Origin: Planctomycetota bacterium
GTDB taxonomy: Bacteria; Planctomycetota; Planctomycetia; Pirellulales; PLA5
Direction of reading: 5' to 3'
Assembly: GCA_003576845.1 (NCBI GenBank)
Contig: QEVJ01000024.1
Location: 1 to 64,000 of the forward strand
Length of the DNA: 64,000 bases
The notes under the pieces are model-generated. The model was not told the origin of the DNA, did no database searches, and was given only the letters and a program-made list of their open reading frames with translations. Below are positions 30,601-38,805 of the stretch, piece by piece. The position numbers and the translations under genes are program-made. How positions within the stretch are numbered: the stretch's first letter is position 1; each line of letters opens with the position of its first letter.

Positions 30601-31189
30601 GCAACCCGCCGAAGCTGAACTCGAACGTCAAGGGATCGATGAGCAGCAGGTCCATGTCCTGGACGTGTGCGGTCGTAAAGGGCGAGGTCGTGGGCGTGAG
30701 TTTGGTTGTCACCGTGCCCGAAACGCGCGTCGAATCGCTGTCAGTGCGATTTCCGAGCGTCGTGCGAAGCGTCGCGGTGGCGTTGACGCTCGACTGGGCC
30801 GGATCGACGGCGAACACGATCGACGGATCGGCCACCGCGCGGTAACTAAACGTGTCCGTTCCGGTGAACCCGGGGTTCGGCAAATAGGTAAACCCACCGT
30901 CCGCGGCGAGGTTCAGAATGCCGTGATCGACATTGTCGACGAGCGACGTGCGAATCGCGTCCCCGTCCGGATCGCTGTCGTTCGCCAGCACTCCGGCGGC
31001 GGGGACGTTCAGCATCGCGTTGCTGATCGCCGTGTATGAATCGTCGACGGCGACCGGCGCGGCGAGCACTAGCCGTCCTTCGAGCGACTCGATCCGCAGG
31101 CCCTTACGGCTCGTGCGGCGGGCGCAAGATGCGTTCGTCGGGGTGGTGGCTCGGGAAGCGTCGATGCGGCGCAGGGGCTGCCAAATCAT
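27623..31189 (-). CDS. Giant surface protein with cadherin-like Ig repeats and dockerin-like tail
   Basis: About 1188 residues. Near residue 33 lies [13 protein letters not shown], the short N-terminal motif typical of large secreted planctomycete proteins. Repeats of the '[11 protein letters not shown] ... [21 protein letters not shown]' type follow (at about residues 60, 570, 660), characteristic of cadherin-like/VCBS tandem domains. Two segments with [22 protein letters not shown] resemble laminin-G-like or esterase-linked beta domains. Toward the end [17 protein letters not shown] and [22 protein letters not shown] are a dockerin-like pair with two EF-hand-like DxDxDG loops. A ~100-residue Ala/Arg-rich tail follows. 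The ATG at 31189 has AAGGA 8 nt upstream. Role: adhesion or cell-surface structure, inferred. Confidence 0.85.
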   Translation of the reverse strand: MIWQPLRRIDASRATTPTNASCARRTSRKGLRIESLEGRLVLAAPVAVDDSYTAISNAMLNVPAAGVLANDSDPDGDAIRTSLVDNVDHGILNLAADGGFTYLPNPGFTGTDTFSYRAVADPSIVFAVDPAQSSVNATATLRTTLGNRTDSDSTRVSGTVTTKLTPTTSPFTTAHVQDMDLLLIDPLTFEFSFGGLLGAVLTASSPANTITVSMEQPGEPAAVGAGSFVQTNNNLRVAGQADLSCNGLLCGSFTIPPNPQIFDADGVITDIQGTLSQTASTITLAFPVNFVGTFDLGDGNFLDLTLAGSVRATGQASPPPDQSNIATATITTVPPVETQPDTYHTREDTPLVVSSAAVPRTETLLPRGSLWRYIDDGSNQGTAWRELGFAETGWKGPVEAEFGYGDGGEGTVIICDPNPADGCADTPTDLNDNFITSYFRRRLVLDQVDDIHELVIRLRRDDGAAVYVNGVEVVRDNLAAGAAFDTPASATASDDGATFIEFIAPADMLVVGTNVVAVEVHQASASSSDVSFDLELAARRGNLSVLANDRNNAGGALSASVVTQPVHGTLSLNAAGGFTYSPAANYNGPDSFTYRATPTTPPETVTLVVDPVDDAPSPVADGPYNASVGTPLVVDAAAGVLANDGDLENDPLSAIVYSEPSLGTLSLSADGGFTYTPLVAGSDSFSYRAVQDTTFVPFGSRWTFLDNGTDQGTAWQAAAFDDSAWATGVGELGYGDGDETMLVGYGTSGSNKYVTTYFRREFYVDNTAALAEVVARAIRDDGIAVYVNGTEVGRDNLPAGALFNTLAGPNTIGGADESTPVAFNVPASLLVNGRNVIAVEVHQAAANSSDMSFDLDLSAKLLSAPADVSIESTGSATAPRVTSVEVQGSAWSTAFRGYLDASDLGSGGYAIPDASAGGDQLATLPWSNLTSIALNFSEHVDPATLTAASLVGASVGDVPLAEPITSVGPAGTLFAIWNLAGGATLAADRYTFTLGDLAATPGGALLDGEWTTGASSFPSGNGAAGGDFAFEFRVLPGDADRDAAVDLADVAANVAAGFRTTADAGYSPFHDIDGSGVVNFADAIGVRNHLSASVPSPAAADAIVTAASARSRTITTRAAGRADAARGAAVDRAFADATRGERGSSARLTAVRSLPAGIGEEGIVGIRPRSRSLVRSATRAELLGGPLG

Positions 31190-31311
31190 GAAGGATGTCC
31201 TTGCCGGTTCGCGTGAGTTCGTCAACGGTGGAGCCACAATCGGGCCAACCTATTAAAGCCAGAACTGCGGCATTTAGCAAGTTTTTCACTCGCTTCGCGA
31301 TCGGCGGCGCC

Positions 31312-31385
31312 GTAGCGAAAGTCGCAAGCCTTCCGACGTCCGACGAATGCCCGGAATCTCGGAAGTCTTGCGACTTCCGCTTCGG
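31312..31385. repeat. GTAG-type REP doublet (GTAGCGGAAGTC family)
   Basis: GTAGCGAAAGTCGCAAGCC at 31312-31330 and an inverted partner at 31358-31385 (CTTGCGACTTCCGCTTC). It lies in the divergent promoter region between the giant protein and the TraB gene. A second copy of the family is at 57998-58071. Confidence 0.65.
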
Positions 31386-31500
31386 CGAAAAACCACGGTT
31401 TGGTTGAGCGGGTATTCCCGAAGGCGTATACTTCTGGCGTCGCGGCAATTGACGCATGATCGACCGATGATTCTCCTCGAAAAACCGTAATATCTGAACG

Positions 31501-32592
31501 ATGTGCGAATACAAATCATCCCCACGGCGAATCCTATGGGCGTTATTGATCGCCGTCGGCGCGATCCTTGGTCATTCACCGGTCGCCCTCGGCAAACCGC
31601 CGGTGCTTGAAAAAGCACCGCCCAAGGCCGAACCGTCTACCACCAGGCCCGGCGATAAGCGCGTTGTTCCTAACACGCCGCAGCGACGCGATGTCGCTGT
31701 GCAGGCGGAAGCGGGCGGAGAGACAAAGACGTCCGCAACGAAAACGCCCGAGCAAATCGCCGCGGAAAAGAAGGCGGCGAAGAAGGCGGCCGAGAAGTTC
31801 CTGCGCATCGTCCGCGACGCCGCAGGCGAGCCGCAGTCGATGCAAACCTCGATCGTCAGCTACAGGCCCAAGGGCGACGACCGCAAGGGTCTGGTCGTCG
31901 ATCTCGTCGGCGCGGTCCACGTCGGCGACGGCGCGTACTACGACAAGCTCAACAAGGCGTTCAAGGAATACGACGTCGTGCTCTACGAGCTGGTCGCACC
32001 GGAAGGCACCAAGATTCCCAAGGGCGGGCGGACCGAGGGCGGCGGTCATCCCGTCGGCGCGATTCAAAAGGCACTCAAGGACATCCTCGATCTCGAGTTC
32101 CAACTCGAAAAAGTCGACTACACGAAAGACAACTTCGTCCACGCCGACATGTCGCCGGAAGAGTTCGCCAAGACGATGGAAGAGCGCGGCGAGAGCTTTT
32201 TGCAGATGTTCTTCAAGATGATGGGCGCGTCGATCGCCCAGCAAGCGGGCAAGAAAGGCGGCTCCTCCGACGCCGAAATTCTCTTCGCCCTGTTCTCGCC
32301 GGACCGGGCGTTCAAGCTCAAGCGGGTCATGGCCCAACAGTTCGAGGACCTGGGCGGAACGATGAGCATGCTTGAAGGCCCGAAAGGCTCGACCATCATC
32401 GGCGAACGCAACCGCAAGGCATTCGAGGTGCTCAAAAAAGAAATCGCCGCCGGCAAGAAGAAGATCGCCGTTTTCTACGGCGCAGGCCACCTCCCGGACA
32501 TGGAAAAACGCCTCACCGCCGACTTCGAGCTGCAGCCCGGCGAAGTGAAGTGGATCGAAGCTTGGGACTTGCGGCAAAAGTCGCGCCGCTGA
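31501..32592 (+). CDS. TraB/GumN family protein, exported
   Basis: 363 aa. A signal peptide (ILWALLIAVGAILGHSPVALG) is followed by a Lys/Ala-rich linker, then the TraB domain: LVGAVHVGDGAYYDKLNKAF with the conserved GxxH, VVLYELVAPEG and the C-terminal KKKIAVFYGAGHLPDMEKRL with a second GxxH. The two GxxH motifs and the Glu are the presumed metal site of this metalloprotease-related family (Tiki-like). Its substrate is unknown. It stands alone, followed by a family A palindrome. Confidence 0.82.
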   Translation: MCEYKSSPRRILWALLIAVGAILGHSPVALGKPPVLEKAPPKAEPSTTRPGDKRVVPNTPQRRDVAVQAEAGGETKTSATKTPEQIAAEKKAAKKAAEKFLRIVRDAAGEPQSMQTSIVSYRPKGDDRKGLVVDLVGAVHVGDGAYYDKLNKAFKEYDVVLYELVAPEGTKIPKGGRTEGGGHPVGAIQKALKDILDLEFQLEKVDYTKDNFVHADMSPEEFAKTMEERGESFLQMFFKMMGASIAQQAGKKGGSSDAEILFALFSPDRAFKLKRVMAQQFEDLGGTMSMLEGPKGSTIIGERNRKAFEVLKKEIAAGKKKIAVFYGAGHLPDMEKRLTADFELQPGEVKWIEAWDLRQKSRR

Positions 32593-32612
32593 CCCATTTC
32601 GCCGCCGGCAAT

Positions 32613-32644
32613 ATTTAGCCCCCGGTGAATACACCGGGGGCAAT
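32613..32644. repeat. REP-like palindrome, family A, copy 2 (single half)
   Basis: Only the left half occurs: ATTTA, then the palindrome at 32618-32641, then AAT. No right half is present before the aminotransferase gene, whose stop codon lies 8 nt away. This is the one singlet of the seven loci and may have lost its right half when sequence was deleted. Confidence 0.88.
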
Positions 32645-32649
32645 GTGCG

Positions 32650-33780
32650 TCAAGTTCGAATCGCACCCGACGCAATTCGCATTGCCCGCGCCACACGTTC
32701 CATCGCCGTGGCATCGTCGAGCAGCACCGGATGATGCAGCACGACCGTCGCTGCGGCGGCGCGCTCGCTGTGTTCTAGCGTGGTCGCATGGCGACAACGT
32801 TGCTCGCTACGGGTGGCGAAACCGCGAAAGCCGGCGTCGACGGCGACGCCTTCCCGCTGGACGGCGGCGACGAATCGTTCGCGCGCGGCGTGCATCGCTT
32901 CGTGGCCGGTTGACGCGGCGATGCGCCAGGCGACCTTGTAGAACGCCGGTTCGTCCGGCGGCGCGGCGAAGCGAACGGGCGAGAGTTCGGCGACATCGGA
33001 AAGCAGCGTCAACAGCCGCGACACGCGCTCGCGCCGCGTCGCATTCCGCGCGTCGAGCTTTGCCAACTGCGGCAAGAGCACGGCCGCCTGCAACTCGGAT
33101 AGGGCGAATGCATCGTTGCCGCGTTCGGCGAAGACTTTGATCCGTTGGTGGACCTCGGCCGAGCGTGTGAGGACCGCCCCGCCGCGACCGGCGGTGAGCA
33201 ATTTGCTGCCGCCGAAACTCAGCACGCCGGCGTCGCCCCAAGTTCCTGCCCGGCGACCGTCGATCATCGCTCCCGGAGCCTGGCACGCATCCTCGACGAC
33301 CGCGATTCCACGTCCCGCGGCAATTTCCATGAGCCGCCGCATCGGGACCAGTCCGCCGTGCAAGTGCGACACGATAACCGCCCGAGTCTCGCTCGCGATC
33401 GCCGCTTCGAGCCGCTCGACGTCGAAGCACCACGTCGCCGGGTCGATATCCACGAGCGCGGGCCGCGCCCCGACGGCTTCGATCGCCCGAAAGTTGCCGG
33501 GGAAGTCGTAGCCCGCGAGCAACACCTCATCGTCCGCGCCGATCTTCAAACCGCGGAGGGCCAGTTCCACGGCGATCGTGCCGCTGCAACAGAGCGTAAC
33601 GTGCTCGACGCGGTGATACTCGGCCAGCGCGCCGATGAGCCGCTCGCAATTCGGACCTCGATAGCGTCCCCAACTTCCGTCGGCATACGCCGCTTCGAGT
33701 GCCGCGCGCACGTCCTCATCGGCCACCGGCCAGGTCGGCGGGCCGTCGGGAAACGCGGGTTCGTGCGGCTCGTTGCTCAC
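32650..33780 (-). CDS. DegT/DnrJ/EryC1-family PLP aminotransferase
   Basis: 376 aa. The PLP-binding Lys is in SFGGSKLLTAGRGGAVLTR; VVEDACQAPGAMIDGR carries the cofactor-binding Asp and HLHGGLVPM is the preceding strand. Members of this fold aminate keto-sugar nucleotides (or act as dehydratases) for surface polysaccharide or antibiotic sugars. Its neighbours, a sulfotransferase and an acyltransferase, support a glycan-modifying role. It is bounded on both sides by family A repeats at very short range (8 nt after the stop, 13 nt before the start). Confidence 0.87.
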   Translation of the reverse strand: MSNEPHEPAFPDGPPTWPVADEDVRAALEAAYADGSWGRYRGPNCERLIGALAEYHRVEHVTLCCSGTIAVELALRGLKIGADDEVLLAGYDFPGNFRAIEAVGARPALVDIDPATWCFDVERLEAAIASETRAVIVSHLHGGLVPMRRLMEIAAGRGIAVVEDACQAPGAMIDGRRAGTWGDAGVLSFGGSKLLTAGRGGAVLTRSAEVHQRIKVFAERGNDAFALSELQAAVLLPQLAKLDARNATRRERVSRLLTLLSDVAELSPVRFAAPPDEPAFYKVAWRIAASTGHEAMHAARERFVAAVQREGVAVDAGFRGFATRSEQRCRHATTLEHSERAAAATVVLHHPVLLDDATAMERVARAMRIASGAIRT

Positions 33781-33793
33781 ACGACAATCTTAC

Positions 33794-33949
33794 ATTTAGC
33801 CCCCGGTGAATACACCGGGGGCATTGGACGCGACGCTCGAAGAAACGGCGAGCATTGGCGAGCGAACCCACCGGGGGTGCGTCGTGCATCGCGACGTGGT
33901 TTCGCGCGGTCGAGCATTTTGCCCCCGGTGTATTCACCGGGGGCTAAAT
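33794..33949. repeat. REPIN-like doublet, family A, copy 3
   Basis: Left palindrome 33799-33822, right inverted copy 33921-33944, 98-nt inner spacer. The left outer flank is ATTTA and the right TAAAT. The spacer contains a stray CCACCGGGGGTG near 33869, a fragment of another half. A degenerate extra end (GGGGGCCAAAT) follows the right half. Confidence 0.9.
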
Positions 33950-33972
33950 AACGGTGGGGGCCAAATCGGAGC

Positions 33973-34784
33973 TCACGCAGCCGTTGCCGCCCGACCCGCG
34001 TACCAATCGAGCACTTCCGCGAACTTCGCATCGAGCCACGCGATCGTCTCGGGGCGCAGTTTGCGGGCATGGTCGCCGGGCTGAACTTGCCGGACGTGGG
34101 CCGACGGATTTTCGCGCTTCACGGCGAAATCGCGGGCCGAAATCAGCCGCCGCCGTTGCCTCGCCGAAAGGTCCACCCCGAGATACCCGAGCAGCGCGTC
34201 GAGCCACGCATCGGGCGTCGTGACGAGTTGCTCGTACGTCGTCAAATGCGGTCGTATCGGGCGGCGAGGCGAAAATAGGCCCGATAGCGCGGCAAGAACA
34301 CGTCGGCCTCGCGGCGGACGTATTCGTTGATGTCGACGTGCTGCGCCGCGTCGCGGAGGGCGAGAAACGAGTCTCGCCCGTGCCCTTGCGGTGTCGCGTG
34401 GCTGAACGCCGTCGAGAAATAGAGCGACGTGAGCACGTCGCGCGGGTCGCGGAGCACGACGAGGATCTTATACCCGGTCAAGTCCGGCCACTCGCGCCGC
34501 ATTCCGAATGCATCGTCGAGCGAGCGGAACGGGCCGTAAAAGTATCCGTGCGGACGAACCGCGAACGGCTGTGGTTCCGCCGAGTCGAAAAAGTGCCCGT
34601 CCATATCGAGCGGCGCCAGCCCGATCGCTTCCGCCAGCGCGTGCAGTTTCGTCCGCAGGTAGACCGAGGCGCACTTGTGGAGCGTGAAATGCAGCGTACT
34701 GGGGCGGTCGCTTGCCGGCGGAAGTTGCCCGGCCAGATACCGGGCCTCGCGGGAGGCGGTTCGGCGACGTTTCCACAAGTGCAT
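33973..34784 (-). pseudogene. Sulfotransferase, interrupted by a single-nucleotide frameshift
   Basis: From the ATG at 34784, preceded by AAGGGAGG at good distance, the frame shows TLHFTLHKCASVYLRTKL with the 5'-PSB loop region and YKILVVLRDPRDVLTSLYFS with the 3'-PB site (RDPRD). It ends at a TGA (34242-34244) after AARYDRI. The neighbouring frame continues the family's next segment without a gap: LTTYEQLVTTPDAWLDALLGYLGV, then a normal C-terminus ending at 33973. Adding one T to the TTT run at 34244-34246 would restore one reading frame of about 271 residues. It would transfer sulfate from PAPS to a glycan or other hydroxyl. Either a recent mutation, a sequencing error in the T run, or a slippage site. 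Confidence 0.75.
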
Positions 34785-35020
34785 GGCTGCCTCCCTTCGA
34801 CGCATGTTGAGCAAGCGACTTGACTTCGCCCGCGGTTCGCGACTCGAACGCAGACTCGTCGTCGAACTCGATAGATGTCTCCGCCGTGATAAACCGACAC
34901 GTTCCGGAACGTTGCCGGGAACGATCGGCCCGAGAGTTTTGTCGGCCCCAACGACCCGAGCGGCAAATGTATTCCCGAATGCCGGAAAGGCTTGCCCACC
35001 CGACCTAAACTGACGGCAGC

Positions 35021-35191
35021 ATTTAGCCCCCGGTGAATACACCGGGGGCAGAACACTCGACGCACGATCACAACGTCCCTGCTCGCAAAAGCGCCGGCGG
35101 CGTGAGTCGTCGTCGCGAGTCGCTCGGCGAGCCGTGGCGCGACTTCGAGCGCCGCGACGATTGCCCCCGGTGTATTCACCGGGGGCTAAAT
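35021..35191. repeat. REPIN-like doublet, family A, copy 4
   Basis: Left palindrome 35026-35049 and right inverted copy 35163-35186, with the longest inner spacer (113 nt). The inner left flank is AGA instead of AAT. The right end TAAAT supplies an ATG at 35190-35192, in frame with the next gene, though the ATG at 35214 is more likely the true start. Confidence 0.9.
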
Positions 35192-35213
35192 GTGGGCTAC
35201 GTTGTTGAGCTAT

Positions 35214-36458
35214 ATGATCGACGCTGCGAACCGTTTGACCGCCGAAGCTGTGCCCGCGCCGCGGCGGCTCGTTTCGCTCGATGCTTATCGCGGCGCGACG
35301 ATGCTGCTCATGGCCAGCGAGATCATGCACGTCCCCGCGACGCTCAAGAAGCTCGACAGCTATTCTCAAAGTCCAACGCTGCAATCGGTCGTCCATCAGC
35401 TCGACCACCTTGCGTGGGCGGGATGCACGTTATGGGACATGATCCAGCCGTCGTTCATGTTCATGGTCGGCGTCGCGCTGCCGTTTTCGCTCGCCAGTCG
35501 CCTGGCTCGCGGGCATGTCTTCTCGCGGATGCTCGTTCATGCGCTGTGGCGGAGCGTCCTCCTCGTCGCGCTCGGCATCTTTCTCCGCTCGGTCGGCCGG
35601 CCGATGACGAATTTCACGTTCGAGGATGTACTTACGCAGATCGGCCTGGGCTATCCGTTCTTGTTCCTGCTCGGTTTCGCGCGGCCACGATGGCAATGGA
35701 CCGCCGCGGCGCTGATCCTCGTGGCATATTGGGCGGCGTTTGCGCTTTATCCCGAGCCGGGACCGGAATTCAACTATCCCGCGGTCGGCGTCCCGGCAAA
35801 CTGGCCGGAGCACTACGGCGGCTTCGCGTCTCACTGGAACAAGAACAGTAACTACGCGGCCTACGCCGACCAGTGGTTTCTGAATCTGTTTCCGCGGGAA
35901 AAACCGTTCCAATTCAACCGCGGCGGCTACTTGACGCTCAACTTCGTGCCTTCGCTCGCCACGATGATCTTCGGGCTGCTGGCCGGCGGGTTGCTGCGGT
36001 CACGGCGAACGGTGCGGGAGAAGGCCGCGATCCTCGTCGTCGCCGGTTTGACGGGCCTTGCCGTCGGTTGGACGCTCGATTGGCTCGGCGTTTGCCCGAT
36101 GGTCAAGCGGATCTGGACGCCGTCGTGGGCCATCTACAGCAGCGGTTGGGCAGCAATCGCGCTTGCGGCTTTCTTTGCGATCATCGATTGGGCCGGATTT
36201 CGCCGCTGGGCCTTCCCGCTCGTCGTGGTGGGCATGAACTCGATCGCCATGTACGTGCTCGTTCACCTTTCGTTCGGGTTCGTCAGCGGCAGCTTGACGA
36301 CGCACCTGAACTACGTTTCCGAGTCCTGGTTTGGACGGCCGCTATTCGAGGTTTTCGGCCAACCCTATCCGCCGATTGTCGAAGGCGCAATGGTGCTTGC
36401 TATCTTCTGGCTCATCAGCTTGTGGCTGTATCGCCGCGGCGCGTTCCTCAGAATTTAG
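35214..36458 (+). CDS. HGSNAT-like/DUF5009 membrane acyltransferase
   Basis: About 414 residues with 9-10 transmembrane segments. The N-terminal RLVSLDAYRGATMLLM is the signature of the heparan-alpha-glucosaminide N-acetyltransferase-like family; the conserved His-containing region includes SVVHQLDHLAWAGCTLWDMIQPSFMFMVGVAL. Eukaryotic members acetylate terminal glucosamine of glycans; bacterial ones are presumed to acetylate surface glycans. The TAG stop codon (36456-36458) lies in the left flank of the next family A repeat (ATT TAG), so the repeat provides the gene's terminus. Start: ATG 35214; an upstream ATG at 35190 lies in a repeat. Confidence 0.82.
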   Translation: MIDAANRLTAEAVPAPRRLVSLDAYRGATMLLMASEIMHVPATLKKLDSYSQSPTLQSVVHQLDHLAWAGCTLWDMIQPSFMFMVGVALPFSLASRLARGHVFSRMLVHALWRSVLLVALGIFLRSVGRPMTNFTFEDVLTQIGLGYPFLFLLGFARPRWQWTAAALILVAYWAAFALYPEPGPEFNYPAVGVPANWPEHYGGFASHWNKNSNYAAYADQWFLNLFPREKPFQFNRGGYLTLNFVPSLATMIFGLLAGGLLRSRRTVREKAAILVVAGLTGLAVGWTLDWLGVCPMVKRIWTPSWAIYSSGWAAIALAAFFAIIDWAGFRRWAFPLVVVGMNSIAMYVLVHLSFGFVSGSLTTHLNYVSESWFGRPLFEVFGQPYPPIVEGAMVLAIFWLISLWLYRRGAFLRI

Positions 36459-36613
36459 CCCCCGGTGATTACACCGGGGGCAATGCGCTCGGCCACACAC
36501 CGGCGCTATGCAGTGTGGGGTGGCGCCTTTTCGTCGCGGGCTTCGCGCGATGGCGTCACGGGTTTTCGTTGCGTCGGGCCGATTGCCCCCGGTGTATTCA
36601 CCGGGGGGTAAAT
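36453..36613. repeat. REPIN-like doublet, family A, copy 5
   Basis: Left palindrome 36458-36481, with loop ATTA rather than AATA; right inverted copy 36585-36608, last base changed. Inner spacer 103 nt. Its left end overlaps the stop codon of the acyltransferase gene. A degenerate third end (GGGGGCGAAAT) follows the right half. Confidence 0.9.
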
Positions 36614-36818
36614 AAGCCGCCGGGGGCGAAATGACGGCAAAGTCACTGCGGTCCGTATGACCGTTGCAACCGGCCCGGCAAGTTGCAAAAAAGCAACAAA
36701 CCGGGGCGACTGGCTAACCTGGCGACTTCGGCGAGACGATAACGACGGATAGGTTTACACGACCGACGTTGTGGTCGATCGCATGGTAGGCGCATAAACC
36801 AGGTAAGGAGTTCTCCCC
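36614..36818. other. Leader region of the Cys-rich protein gene
   Basis: Contains a small hairpin (GTTGC-AAAAAA-GCAAC near 36685) and a clear Shine-Dalgarno (AAGGAG) 7-8 nt before the ATG. No promoter could be pinned down. Confidence 0.4.
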
Positions 36819-37313
36819 ATGGTACGACGGTTCCTTCTACCCGCCTTTGCGGTGGCCGCAGTGTTGTTGTTGGCCGCCAACTCGGCAGAGGCCAAGTTGT
36901 TCAACAAGGCCAGCCGCGCTCCCGGCAACGCTTGCGAGGCGTATGCCGGCGACGCCCCCGCGCCGGATTGCGGCTGCGGCGGCGCGTCGAGCTGTTGCGA
37001 CGACTGCTGTGCTCCGAAGTGCGGACACCGGCTCCGCGACTTGTTCCATCGCTGCTGCGATGCGTGCAAGCCAGCCTGCTGCGAACCGGCCTGCTGCGAG
37101 CCGGCTCCGTGCTGCAAGCCGCGCCGCTGCTGCAAGCCGAAGTGCTGCGAGCCGGTGTGCTGCGATCCTTGCAACGATTGCTGCTGCCGCCCGACCCCGA
37201 TTCGCGATTTGTTGGCCGGCCTGCGTGACGCGCTCCATTCGTGCTGCTGCGATTCTTGCTGCGATGACTGCGGCTGCGGCGCCCCGGCCGCTAGCTGCGG
37301 GTGTGGCCACTAA
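36819..37313 (+). CDS. Secreted Cys-rich protein (36 Cys in 164 residues)
   Basis: A signal peptide (LLPAFAVAAVLLLAANSAEA) is followed by a chain of CC and CCC clusters: SSCCDDCC, PACCEPACCEPAPCC, PRRCCKPKCC, NDCCCRPTP and SCCCDSCCDDCGCG. I count 36 cysteines. There is one stretch with a helix-like sequence (IRDLLAGLRDALHS). Pattern resembles metal-binding or disulfide-crosslinked wall proteins; planctomycetes are known for Cys-rich envelope proteins. No enzymatic domain. The start is well supported by AAGGAG. The gene has its own terminator (37382-37414). Confidence 0.85.
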   Translation: MVRRFLLPAFAVAAVLLLAANSAEAKLFNKASRAPGNACEAYAGDAPAPDCGCGGASSCCDDCCAPKCGHRLRDLFHRCCDACKPACCEPACCEPAPCCKPRRCCKPKCCEPVCCDPCNDCCCRPTPIRDLLAGLRDALHSCCCDSCCDDCGCGAPAASCGCGH

Positions 37314-37381
37314 GCAGTAACGAATTGCTGCCGAATGTCGAGTGCGACTGAAGCGCCCCAGTAAAATTCGATGCCCGTCCC

Positions 37382-37414
37382 CAGCGGCCTCCCTCGTGGA
37401 GGCCGCTGTTGTTT
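37382..37414 (+). terminator. Intrinsic terminator after the Cys-rich gene
   Basis: CAGCGGCCTCC and GGAGGCCGCTG form an 11-bp stem with a CTCGT loop, followed by TTGTTT. Position and strength fit an intrinsic terminator for the plus strand. Confidence 0.75.
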
Positions 37415-37467
37415 CATGCGCAGGCAACGCGATAATGGGCACGGACTGGCGCTACGAGATTTTTCCT

Positions 37468-37839
37468 ATGCCCAAATTCACCAGCCACATCTTCGTCTGC
37501 TGCAACCAGCGGGACCCCGGACACCCGCGCGGATGCTGCGATCCCGAAGGCGCCGAGGCCCTCCGTGAAGCCTTCAAGGCCGAACTCAAACGCCGCGGCC
37601 TCGGTCCGCTCGTCAGGGCCAACGCCTCAGGGTGTCTCGACCAGTGCGAACTCGGTCCGACCGTCGTGATTTACCCTCAGGAAGTGTGGTACGGCAACGT
37701 CCAAATCGCCGACGTGCCGAGAATCGTCGAGGAAACCATCATCGCCGGGCGCGTGGTTTGTGATCTTGCCATCGACGACGAAAAGCTGAATAACTGTAAA
37801 GGGAAGGAGGCGCAACGGGGCGTCGATACGACGGAGTAA
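37468..37839 (+). CDS. (2Fe-2S) ferredoxin, thioredoxin-like fold
   Basis: About 123 residues. MPKFTSHIFVCCNQRDPGHPRGCCDPEGAEAL and ASGCLDQCELGPTVVIYPQEVWYGNV hold the four cluster cysteines of the thioredoxin-like 2Fe-2S family (Cys around positions 11-12, 23-24, then C-x3-C). It carries electrons to unidentified partners. The start ATG at 37468 was chosen; an alternative lies at 37435. It is followed by the SelW-type gene after 3 nt, so the two form a redox operon. Confidence 0.88.
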   Translation: MPKFTSHIFVCCNQRDPGHPRGCCDPEGAEALREAFKAELKRRGLGPLVRANASGCLDQCELGPTVVIYPQEVWYGNVQIADVPRIVEETIIAGRVVCDLAIDDEKLNNCKGKEAQRGVDTTE

Positions 37840-37842
37840 GCC

Positions 37843-38088
37843 ATGAAAATCCACATTCGCTACTGCTCGATGTGAAACTACGAACCGCAGGCCGTCAGTT
37901 TGGCGAGCCGGCTGTTGTCGGAATTGAAGAAGAAGATTGCCGGTTTGGAACTCGAACCCTCCGGTGGCGGTTGCTTCGAAGTGACCGTCGACGGGAAGCT
38001 GATTTACTCGAAGCTCGAAACGGGCGAATTCCCCGACGAGGATGAGATTCTGGCCAGGGTCAGCGGCAAGGCGGTCGTCCGGCATTAG
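37843..38088 (+). CDS. Rdx/SelW-type selenoprotein with in-frame TGA
   Basis: The ATG at 37843 follows GGAG that overlaps the ferredoxin stop. The frame reads MKIHIRYCSM, then TGA at 37873-37875, then NYEPQAVSLASRLLSELKKK ... EPSGGGCFEVTVDGKLIYSK ... FPDEDEI to a TAG at 38086-38088: 81 codons before the stop. This is the Rdx family (SelW/SelT/SelH-like), in which the motif is CxxU or CxxC. The TGA falls exactly at the U/C position, so selenocysteine is the simplest reading. A weak stem (37888-37894 with 37909-37914, bulged G) starts 12 nt after the TGA and could be part of a bacterial SECIS, but it is not convincing alone. A TGC-to-TGA mutation is the alternative. Confidence 0.78.
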
Positions 38089-38121
38089 CCCCGCGATTGT
38101 TTTGCGAACCACAGGCAACGG

Positions 38122-38799
38122 ATGGAGCCGATGCGCGCGAGTCTCAATGGATGGAATGCCGTTTCGGTAGCCCGCTCAGCGATCTGGGCGGTGGTGGCGT
38201 GTGTCGTTGTCGGGTGCGGAACGAACGACCCCTCGGACAAGTCGCCGCCCGCCGCAATCGCCGCACGTCCGACGGCGCCCGTGAGCAAGACCTCGCCCAC
38301 AGTCGCGCTTGCCCAGGGGCGAATGACCGTCAACGGCAAGCCGGTAAAGCTGCCCGGGATTATCGAAGCCTGGGAAGCCGCGCTGGGACCGGCGTCGCGC
38401 CGGGAAGTACTCGCCGCGACCGAGACCGAGCCGTTCGTAAACGTCCACATCTGGGACGCCGCCGGCATCGTCGCGGTCGAGCGACCGGACCTCGCCCAGG
38501 TCACCAAAGTGTCGTTCGTCTTCGTGCCGGAAACAGCGCTAGCCGTGAACGCCGCGAATCGCGAATTGACGCCGCAGTCGGCGTTTTCGGGTGCGCTTTC
38601 GATCGACGGCATCGCCTTCGATGCGTCCACGACACCCGCCTGGCTCAATGGCTCCATTGCCGAAAAGTTCGGCGGCGCGAAATTCGAGCCGCTCAAGCGG
38701 TTTCCGCATAGTTGGAACATTGCCTATGCGGTGTGGACGGTCACGGCGCTCACCGACGTGAAGGGCGAGCAACTCGTTGAAGTCGCCATCGGCGAATGA
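38122..38799 (+). CDS. Putative lipoprotein, DUF7738-like
   Basis: 225 aa. A lipobox-type signal IWAVVACVVVGCGTND places the mature N-terminus at Cys near residue 32. The body contains VNGKPVKLPGIIEAWEAALGP and HIWDAAGIVAVERP, suggesting a compact beta-rich domain. No enzyme motifs. It lies between the selenoprotein and kdsB. Confidence 0.72.
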   Translation: MEPMRASLNGWNAVSVARSAIWAVVACVVVGCGTNDPSDKSPPAAIAARPTAPVSKTSPTVALAQGRMTVNGKPVKLPGIIEAWEAALGPASRREVLAATETEPFVNVHIWDAAGIVAVERPDLAQVTKVSFVFVPETALAVNAANRELTPQSAFSGALSIDGIAFDASTTPAWLNGSIAEKFGGAKFEPLKRFPHSWNIAYAVWTVTALTDVKGEQLVEVAIGE

Positions 38800-38805
38800 C
38801 GAACG

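Noticed and set aside
32645-32665. tRNA-like GTTCGAATC word
   Set aside because: No cloverleaf can be built around it; it lies at the end of the aminotransferase gene.
34242-35408. Sulfotransferase start upstream at 35408
   Set aside because: The extension crosses the family A repeat; ATG 34784 has a strong Shine-Dalgarno.
32613-36613. CRISPR array
   Set aside because: The repeated units are inverted pairs with spacers of about 100 nt between whole genes; no regular direct-repeat/spacer array and no cas genes.
37900-38088. 62-residue protein starting at a TTG in the SelW-type gene
   Set aside because: It lacks the conserved N-terminal CxxU strand; the complete family match needs the TGA to be decoded.
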